DNA of 64,000 nt from an uncultured bacterium (GTDB taxonomy: Bacteria; Actinomycetota; Coriobacteriia; Coriobacteriales; Coriobacteriaceae): the NCBI GenBank assembly GCA_905215755.1, contig CAJMRE010000001.1, positions 68,698 to 132,697 of the forward strand, in the 5' to 3' direction. The notes under the pieces were generated by a model. It did not search any database. It worked only from the letters and a program-made list of their open reading frames with translations, and was not told the origin of the DNA. A program made the translations under genes and the position numbers. Positions 58,809 to 64,000 of the stretch are shown here, in pieces; position 1 is the stretch's first letter, and each line of letters begins with the position of its first letter.

Positions 58809-60143
58809 TTAGTCCTCCATGCCGAGGTCGATCGTGGTGCCCTCGAAGATCTTGTTGACGGTGCGGACGGCGCACATCTTGCCACACATGGTGCAAGTGC
58901 CCTCGGTGGCGGCGGGGGACTCCTCGTAGCGCTTCTTGCCCGTAACCGGGTCGAGCGCGCACTCCCACATGGCGTCCCAGTCAAGCTTGCGGCGTGCCTG
59001 GCCCATCTTGTCGTCCATGTCGCGGGCGTGCGGCACCTTTTTGGCGATGTCGGCGGCGTGTGCGGCGATCTTGGTGGCCATGAGGCCGTCGAGCACATCC
59101 TGGGCGTTAGGCAGGCATAGGTGCTCGGCCGGCGTCACGTAGCACAGGAAGTCGGCGCCGGAACTGGCGGAGATAGCGCCGCCGATGGCAGCGGTGATGT
59201 GGTCGTAGCCCACGCCGATATCGGTCACCAGCGGCCCGAGCACATAGAACGGGGCATTGTGGCACAGGCGCTTCTGCAGTTTCATGTTGGCGGCGATCTC
59301 GTCGAGCGCCATGTGACCCGGGCCCTCGACCATGACCTGGACGCCGGCGGCCCAAGCGCGCTTGCACAGCTTGCCCAGCTCGATCATCTCAGCGGTCTCG
59401 GTGGCGTCGTTGGAGTCGTAGAGGCAGCCCGGGCGGCAGGAGTCGCCGAGCGAAATCGTCACGTCGTACTCGTGGCAAATCTCGAGCAACTCGTCGTAGA
59501 ACTCATAGAATGGGTTCTCGTTACCGGTGACCTCCATCCAGCCAAACAGCAGTGAGCCGCCACGGCTCACGATGTTCATCAGGCGGCCGGTCTCCTTAAA
59601 GGTCTTGGTGACCGACTTGTTTATGCCGCAGTGGATGGTCATAAAGTCCACGCCGTCCTCGGCATGCGCGCGCACGACTTCGAACAGGTCGTCCTTGGTG
59701 AGCTTGACCAGCGGCTTTTCCATGTAGCCGATGGCGTCGTACATGGGGACGGTGCCTACCATGAGCGGTGTCTCGTCGATGAGCTGCTGGCGGAACTGGC
59801 GCGTCTTGCCCGAGTTGGAGAGGTCCATGATGGCGTCGGCGCCAAAGTCCTCGGCGATCTTGACCTTCTTCCATTCCTCGGCGGCATCGGCCTTGTCGCC
59901 CGAGATGCCCAGGTTGACGTTGACCTTGGTGGAAAGGCCCTCGCCGACGCCAAAGGCGCGCATGCCCTTTTTGATGTGCACGATGTTGGCGGGAATGGCG
60001 ATGCGGCCGTCGGCCACGCGCTCGCGGATGTACTCGGGGTCGCGATGCTCGCGCTCGGCGACCTCCTTCATCTGCGGTGTGATCTGCCCGGCGCGGGCGA
60101 AGTCGATTTGCGTGACGAGCTTGGGCTCGGTCTGTGTGCTCAT
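58809..60143 (-). CDS. thiC: Phosphomethylpyrimidine synthase ThiC
   Basis: ThiC (444 residues) is the radical SAM enzyme that rearranges aminoimidazole ribotide into HMP phosphate. It is the short form lacking the long N-terminal extension. The blocks MTIHCGINK, SRGGSLLFGWM, GDSCRPGCLYDSND and VEGPGHMALDEI are diagnostic. The C-terminal cluster is CTMCGKMC (CX2CX3C) and binds the 4Fe-4S cluster. The start at 60143 has AAGGGAG nine bases upstream, which is also the end of the TPP riboswitch, so ligand binding can hide it. Confidence 0.97.
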   Translation of the reverse strand: MSTQTEPKLVTQIDFARAGQITPQMKEVAEREHRDPEYIRERVADGRIAIPANIVHIKKGMRAFGVGEGLSTKVNVNLGISGDKADAAEEWKKVKIAEDFGADAIMDLSNSGKTRQFRQQLIDETPLMVGTVPMYDAIGYMEKPLVKLTKDDLFEVVRAHAEDGVDFMTIHCGINKSVTKTFKETGRLMNIVSRGGSLLFGWMEVTGNENPFYEFYDELLEICHEYDVTISLGDSCRPGCLYDSNDATETAEMIELGKLCKRAWAAGVQVMVEGPGHMALDEIAANMKLQKRLCHNAPFYVLGPLVTDIGVGYDHITAAIGGAISASSGADFLCYVTPAEHLCLPNAQDVLDGLMATKIAAHAADIAKKVPHARDMDDKMGQARRKLDWDAMWECALDPVTGKKRYEESPAATEGTCTMCGKMCAVRTVNKIFEGTTIDLGMED

Positions 60144-60152
60144 TGGCACGGC

Positions 60153-60245
60153 TCCCTTCGTTGGCATTACCCATATCAGGTTTGCGGGTCAGGGCGGGCG
60201 CGCCCAATCTCAGCCTGCCGTCTTGTCCTGCAAGCTCCCCGTTTA
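60153..60245 (-). ncRNA. TPP riboswitch (THI box) controlling thiC
   Basis: Read on the minus strand, the leader contains the conserved elements in order: GGGGAGC (near 60240), CTGAGA (near 60210), GACCCGCA and ACCTGAT (60175-60190), then GGGTAATGCCAACGAAGGGA (about 60153-60172). These match the THI-box consensus including the pyrimidine-sensing CTGAGA and the pyrophosphate-sensing helix. The final GAAGGGA is also the thiC ribosome site, which suggests control of translation start. Confidence 0.95.
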
Positions 60246-60314
60246 TGTAATGGGCTCAAGTATAGCTCGAATGGGTACGATTGGCCTAACGAGCGTGCCT
60301 GTGGGGAGGCGTAC

Positions 60315-60830
60315 ATGGAAGACAAGCATCTATATCGAGAGACGCAATGGGATGTATCGGCCGAGGAAAGCCGTGCGCACCATGGGTTGGTTGCGATTGG
60401 TTTTGCGGTGCTTGCCGTGCTGGTGATTGCCTTTTGTATTTGGACGTTCGGCGGTCCTGGCGGCGCTACCTGGGGGTTTGAAGCCGACGAGGGCCTGCCG
60501 ATTATGACCATGAAAGTTTCTGGTGGCAACACGGTTGCCGCACCGGGCGACTATTGGTATCCGCGCGACGAGTTTGTGCAGCTGCAGCTGAGCGGCGGGT
60601 CTATTCCGGGCGAAGAAATCGAACGCGTGACGTTTGATGCGACGCTCAAAACGCTGACGGTGAAGCTCAAAGATCAAGGGGACGTGCCCACGACCATGGA
60701 CATTGCGCTGACGGAATGGCGCTTGGAGCCCCCGGCGGGCGCTGCGGTATCCGAGGTGGAGCACGTTAAGATTACCTACCAAGATGGCTCGACGAGCGAG
60801 ATTGCAAAGGCCGATGGCTTGGCGGAGTAA
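60315..60830 (+). CDS. Hypothetical single-pass membrane protein
   Basis: A 171-residue protein with a charged N-terminus, one membrane helix (about residues 26-46, LVAIGFAVLAVLVIAFCIW) and an outside domain of about 120 residues that looks beta-rich. I do not recognise the family. GTGGGGAGG precedes the ATG at 60315; the open frame continues upstream as an artefact antisense to thiC. It is divergent from the thiC riboswitch and convergent with the YaaA gene, only 23 bases away. Confidence 0.65.
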   Translation: MEDKHLYRETQWDVSAEESRAHHGLVAIGFAVLAVLVIAFCIWTFGGPGGATWGFEADEGLPIMTMKVSGGNTVAAPGDYWYPRDEFVQLQLSGGSIPGEEIERVTFDATLKTLTVKLKDQGDVPTTMDIALTEWRLEPPAGAAVSEVEHVKITYQDGSTSEIAKADGLAE

Positions 60831-60853
60831 TGGGGTGTTTGGAAACGGCGGGC

Positions 60854-61663
60854 CTATTGTGCCTGCGCGTTCATGAAAACCAGGGTGTTTTTGTCTGAAA
60901 GCTCGGGGATGTGCCGATAGCCGATGTTGAATGCGGTGAGTTCGCTTGCATCCTCGAGCTTGTTTTCTGCCATCCACCGCACCATGGAGCCGCGCGCCTT
61001 TTTGCTGGCGGTCGACCGTTGGATGGGCTTCCCGTTGCGGATGCCCTCGCCAAAGAGGCATGTGACGGCCGTGGCGTCGTCCGCGAGGTGGGGCAGAACG
61101 GCTTTGGCATACTCTACGCTGGCGAGGTTGACGATCGTGGTGTTTGAGCCTGCCGGGGCGATAGCCCGCGCGAGCTTGTCGCTCCAAAACGCGTAGAGGT
61201 CTTGGGCATCGTCAACGGCGAGCTTCGCGCCCATCTCCAGTCGATACGGTTCGACGGCATGGAAGGGACGAACGCACCCGTAGAGGCCGGAGAGGATCCA
61301 CAGATGGTCTTGCAGCCATGCGAGCTGCACTGAATCCATCACCTCGGGTGCCATGCTCTGGTACTGAATGCCGTGATAGGACATGATGGCGGGGGAGAGG
61401 TGACGGGCGAGTGCGGGATTGTCGAGATCGCCGTTCCCCAAGATGGGCTCGAACTCATGCAAAATGTCGAGACAAGGGGCCAGCAGCTTGTCGCTGACGT
61501 TCCACAGAGCTTGTAGGCCGCTGTCGCCTTCGGTTCGTTCGATGTCCAAGAGCGCATGGTGCAGCTGAGCGGTCTCGCGCGCAAAGGGCGGAATCCCCTG
61601 AACTTCAAAAGCATCTTGTGCCGCGCGCATTTGCTTGGCGGGTGAAACGATGACCTGGAGCAT
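60854..61663 (-). CDS. yaaA: YaaA/DUF328 family peroxide stress protein
   Basis: A 269-residue YaaA family protein. In E. coli YaaA limits free iron and oxidative DNA damage under peroxide stress and binds DNA. The N-terminal ISPAK-type motif is IVSPAKQMR, and the block LSGLYGCVRPFHAVEPYRLEM is diagnostic, as is NLASVEYAKAV in the second half. GAGGAGAG precedes the ATG. Confidence 0.93.
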   Translation of the reverse strand: MLQVIVSPAKQMRAAQDAFEVQGIPPFARETAQLHHALLDIERTEGDSGLQALWNVSDKLLAPCLDILHEFEPILGNGDLDNPALARHLSPAIMSYHGIQYQSMAPEVMDSVQLAWLQDHLWILSGLYGCVRPFHAVEPYRLEMGAKLAVDDAQDLYAFWSDKLARAIAPAGSNTTIVNLASVEYAKAVLPHLADDATAVTCLFGEGIRNGKPIQRSTASKKARGSMVRWMAENKLEDASELTAFNIGYRHIPELSDKNTLVFMNAQAQ

Positions 61664-61692
61664 GAACTCTCCTCTGCCAAAAAAGTCGCGGC

Positions 61693-61741
61693 GGAATACG
61701 GTCTGCGCGAGCCGGTTGAAGGCCAGGTTAGTCCGTATTCC
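61693..61741. other. Inverted repeat between YaaA and aminopeptidase genes
   Basis: GGAATACGG (61693-61701) and CCGTATTCC (61733-61741) are perfect inverted repeats with an inner GCC/GGC. It could be the terminator of the minus-strand aminopeptidase transcript or an operator for yaaA. Confidence 0.45.
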
Positions 61742-61787
61742 ACCGCAAGTTATAAAGGGCTGGTTTGGTGCGCCTTACAAGGGTTGG

Positions 61788-63185
61788 TTAGGCGCGCTCG
61801 AGGAAGGCTTTGTACCCGCGATAGGCCTCGTAGATATCGGCCTTGTTGGCGACCTCCCACAGGGCGTGCATGGACAGGACGGCAACGCCGGAGTCGATGA
61901 CGTTCATGCCATACTTGGCCATGATGTAGGCAATGGTGCCGCCGCCGCCCGCGTTGACGCGACCGAGCTCACAGGTCTGGAAGTCCACGCCGGCCTCGTC
62001 CATGATGTCGCGGACGAGGGCCACGTACTCGGCATCGGCGTCGTTGGAGCCGCCCTTGCCGCGGCTGCCCGTGTACTTGTTAAAGCACAGGCCGCGACCC
62101 ATAAAGGCCGCGTTCTTGGTCTCGAACTTGCCGGCATAGCCCGGGTCGAAGCCGGCGGACACGTCGGAGGAGAGCATGCGGCTGCGGGCGAGTGCGCGGC
62201 GCAGGGCCAGCGGGCTATCCTCGCCGGCGAGCGTCATGATCTCGGCGACGGTGTTCTCGAAGAAGCGGCTCGTCATACCGGTGGCACCCACGGAGCCGAT
62301 CTCCTCCTTGTCGACGATGAGCGTGATGCTCGTGCGCTCCACGTTGGCGACGTCGATCTGGGCGAGCATGGAGGGGTAGGCGCAGACGCGATCGTCGTGG
62401 CCATAGCCCAAAATCATGGAGCGGTCGAGGCCCATGTCGCGGGCGGGGCCGGCGGGCACGACCTCGATCTCGGCGGAGAGGAAGTCCTCCTCCTCGACGT
62501 CGTACTGCTCCTTGAGGATGTCCAGGAACATCTGCTTGACGGGCTCCTTGGGGGCGTCCTTGTCGTCCCCATCGAACTTGACGGGACGACCGCCCACGAT
62601 CACGTCGAGGATCTCGGCATCGACGGCGTCCTTGGCAGGCTTGGACATCTGCTCGCTCGAGAGGTGGATCAGCAGGTCGGAGATGGTAAAGACCGGGTCG
62701 TCCGCCTTGTCGCCGATATTGATGTCGACGGTGGTACCGTCCTTTTTGCAGATGACGCCCACGAGTGCGAGCGGGGAGGCTACCCAGTGGTAGCTCTTGA
62801 CGCCGCCGTAGTAGTGCGTGTCGAGGTAGGCCATGTCGCCGGCCTCGAAGGCGGGATTCTGCTTAAGGTCCAGGCGCGGCGAGTCCACGTGGGCGCCCAG
62901 GATGTTAAAGCCCTGCTCGAGCGGGGCGGTGCCCAGGTTGACGAGCATAAGGTCCTTGCCGTGGTTGGCGGCGTACACCTTGTCGCCTGCCTTGAGCTCG
63001 CGGCCCTCGGCGATCACGGTCTCCAGGTCGACGTATCCCGCCTCCTCTGCCATCTTGATGCCGGTCTTGACGCACAGGCGCTCGGTCTTGTTCTCGCTCA
63101 AAAACTGCTTATAGCCGCGGCAAAGCTCCTCGAGCTCCTCGACTTGCTGTGGCGTGTACTTTTTCCATGCGCAGGGACGCTCCAT
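61788..63185 (-). CDS. M18 family aminopeptidase
   Basis: A 465-residue zinc aminopeptidase of family M18, which removes N-terminal acidic or hydrophobic residues from peptides in the cytoplasm and assembles into a dodecamer. Metal-binding and catalytic blocks are GAHVDSPRLDLK, VDKEEIGSVGATG (Glu-Glu), and SGVAVLSMHALWEV near the C-terminus. AAAGGAG precedes the ATG at 63185; the longer open frame upstream runs antisense to polA. Divergent from polA. Confidence 0.93.
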   Translation of the reverse strand: MERPCAWKKYTPQQVEELEELCRGYKQFLSENKTERLCVKTGIKMAEEAGYVDLETVIAEGRELKAGDKVYAANHGKDLMLVNLGTAPLEQGFNILGAHVDSPRLDLKQNPAFEAGDMAYLDTHYYGGVKSYHWVASPLALVGVICKKDGTTVDINIGDKADDPVFTISDLLIHLSSEQMSKPAKDAVDAEILDVIVGGRPVKFDGDDKDAPKEPVKQMFLDILKEQYDVEEEDFLSAEIEVVPAGPARDMGLDRSMILGYGHDDRVCAYPSMLAQIDVANVERTSITLIVDKEEIGSVGATGMTSRFFENTVAEIMTLAGEDSPLALRRALARSRMLSSDVSAGFDPGYAGKFETKNAAFMGRGLCFNKYTGSRGKGGSNDADAEYVALVRDIMDEAGVDFQTCELGRVNAGGGGTIAYIMAKYGMNVIDSGVAVLSMHALWEVANKADIYEAYRGYKAFLERA

Positions 63186-63351
63186 GACGCAGGCTCCTTT
63201 CGGATCGATTGTGCTGGTTGATGTACCGTGAGCCATCGTATCACGCGCGGGCCCGCGGCGGCAGGGAAGCCTGATGTGCGGTGGCCGCGGGGCGGGGAGC
63301 GTGTAAACTGGTGTGAGCAAACCGTGCCCAGCCCAAAGCGAGGTATTCAAT

Positions 63352-64000
63352 ATGTCTGACAAGCGCCGTACCTTTGCCGTTATCGACGGCAACTCGCTCA
63401 TGCACCGCGCCTTCCACGCCGTGCCGCCGACCATGAACGCGCCGGACGGTCGCCCCACCAACGCAATCTTTGGTTTTCTGAACATGTTTCTCAAGATGAT
63501 CGATGCCTTTAACCCCGACGGCGTGGTCGTGGCGTTTGATAAGGGCAAGCCGCGCGTGCGCATGGAGATGCTGCCGCAGTATAAGGCGCAGCGCCCGCCC
63601 ATGGACCCCGATCTGCACGCGCAGTTTCCGATGATCAAGGAGCTGCTCACCGCGCTCAACGTGCCGATTCTGCAGTCCGAGGGCTGGGAAGGCGACGATA
63701 TCCTGGGTACCATGGCGCGCCTGGGTGAGGAGGCCGGCTGCGACATGCTGCTGGTGACCGGCGACCGCGACATGTATCAGCTCGTGACCGAGCACGTCAA
63801 CGTGGTCTCGACTCGCAAGGGCCTGTCCGACGTGGCGATCATGACGCCCGAGAGCGTAGACGACCTGTATCACGGCATTACGCCGGCCCTCGTGCCCGAT
63901 TTTTACGGTCTGAAGGGCGATACGTCGGACAACATTCCCGGCGTGCCGGGCATCGGCCCCAAAAAGGCGAGCGCGCTCATCGCACAGTACGGCAGCTTGG
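63352..64000 (+). CDS. polA: DNA polymerase I, 5' part
   Basis: The first 216 codons of DNA polymerase I, cut by the window edge. The portion seen is the 5'-3' exonuclease domain: FAVIDGNSLMHRAFHA at the start, GVVVAFDKGKPRVRMEM, EGWEGDDILGTMA, VTGDRDMYQLV (metal-binding Asp residues) and the helix-hairpin-helix GVPGIGPKKA. It removes RNA primers and flaps in replication and repair. The start at 63352 has a poor ribosome site (GCGAGGT). Confidence 0.95.
   Translation, partial: MSDKRRTFAVIDGNSLMHRAFHAVPPTMNAPDGRPTNAIFGFLNMFLKMIDAFNPDGVVVAFDKGKPRVRMEMLPQYKAQRPPMDPDLHAQFPMIKELLTALNVPILQSEGWEGDDILGTMARLGEEAGCDMLLVTGDRDMYQLVTEHVNVVSTRKGLSDVAIMTPESVDDLYHGITPALVPDFYGLKGDTSDNIPGVPGIGPKKASALIAQYGSL

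Noticed and set aside
59631..60314. Open plus-strand frame running antisense to thiC into the small membrane protein gene.
   Set aside because: It lacks a ribosome site and motifs, and crosses the TPP riboswitch; the real start at 60315 has GGGGAGG.
63186..63773. Upstream extension of the M18 aminopeptidase frame antisense to polA.
   Set aside because: The family N-terminus and an AAAGGAG site fit the start at 63185; the extension overlaps polA on the other strand.

Overview
The window is G+C-rich and gene-dense and looks like the chromosome of a Coriobacteriia actinobacterium, most likely Collinsella or a close relative. The reasons are an actinobacterial-type division cluster (mraZ to ftsZ without ftsA, followed by pgeF, yggS, sepF, yggT and divIVA), a large arginine deiminase locus typical of gut Coriobacteria, a two-copy acetate kinase plus Pta fermentation module, and very strong G/C-ending codon preference in highly expressed genes. 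No rRNA, tRNA, IS element, CRISPR array or phage genes were seen. The genus call is an inference; no marker gene was searched.

Layout. 1-1.4 kb: tail of an unidentified gene and an MFS transporter of atypical composition. 1.5-5.5 kb: two tandem acetate kinases convergent with phosphate acetyltransferase. 5.7-7.9 kb: UDP-galactopyranose mutase and a GT2 glycosyltransferase. 8.3-14.6 kb, minus strand: P1 peptidase, Maf, DJ-1-like protein, RlmD-type rRNA methylase and polyphosphate kinase. 15.2-22.2 kb: arginine deiminase locus with two nucleotide-identical arcA copies flanking an aminotransferase, then ornithine carbamoyltransferase and a YfcC/ArcD-type antiporter; no carbamate kinase is here. 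22.7-27.6 kb: DUF1846 protein, a small winged-helix protein, CTP synthase and a XerC/D recombinase. 28.0-43.5 kb: the dcw cluster, lacking murE and ftsA. 43.7-51.6 kb: pgeF, the complete pstSCAB-phoU phosphate system, then yggS-sepF-yggT-divIVA. 51.8-54.4 kb: nitroreductase and a Pit/DUF47 phosphate pair. 54.6-64 kb: assorted genes including a TPP-riboswitch-controlled thiC with thiD, YaaA, an M18 aminopeptidase and the start of polA.

How the genes work together. AckA/Pta and the arginine deiminase route both make ATP by substrate-level phosphorylation in an anaerobe. Phosphate handling appears three times (Pst-PhoU, Pit-DUF47, Ppk1). The division block builds lipid II and the divisome, with SepF taking the FtsA anchoring role.

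Most notable non-coding signals: (1) six long inverted repeats with perfect outer arms (15-31 bp), unrelated in sequence, each nesting smaller hairpins and all at gene 3' ends; (2) paired CCGTTC boxes exactly 21 bp apart in front of both arcA promoters; (3) a near-identical 14-bp box upstream of both mraZ and ftsZ; (4) a 40-nt G-tract and several inverted repeats upstream of mraZ; (5) a yggT gene that seems to start with ATC.
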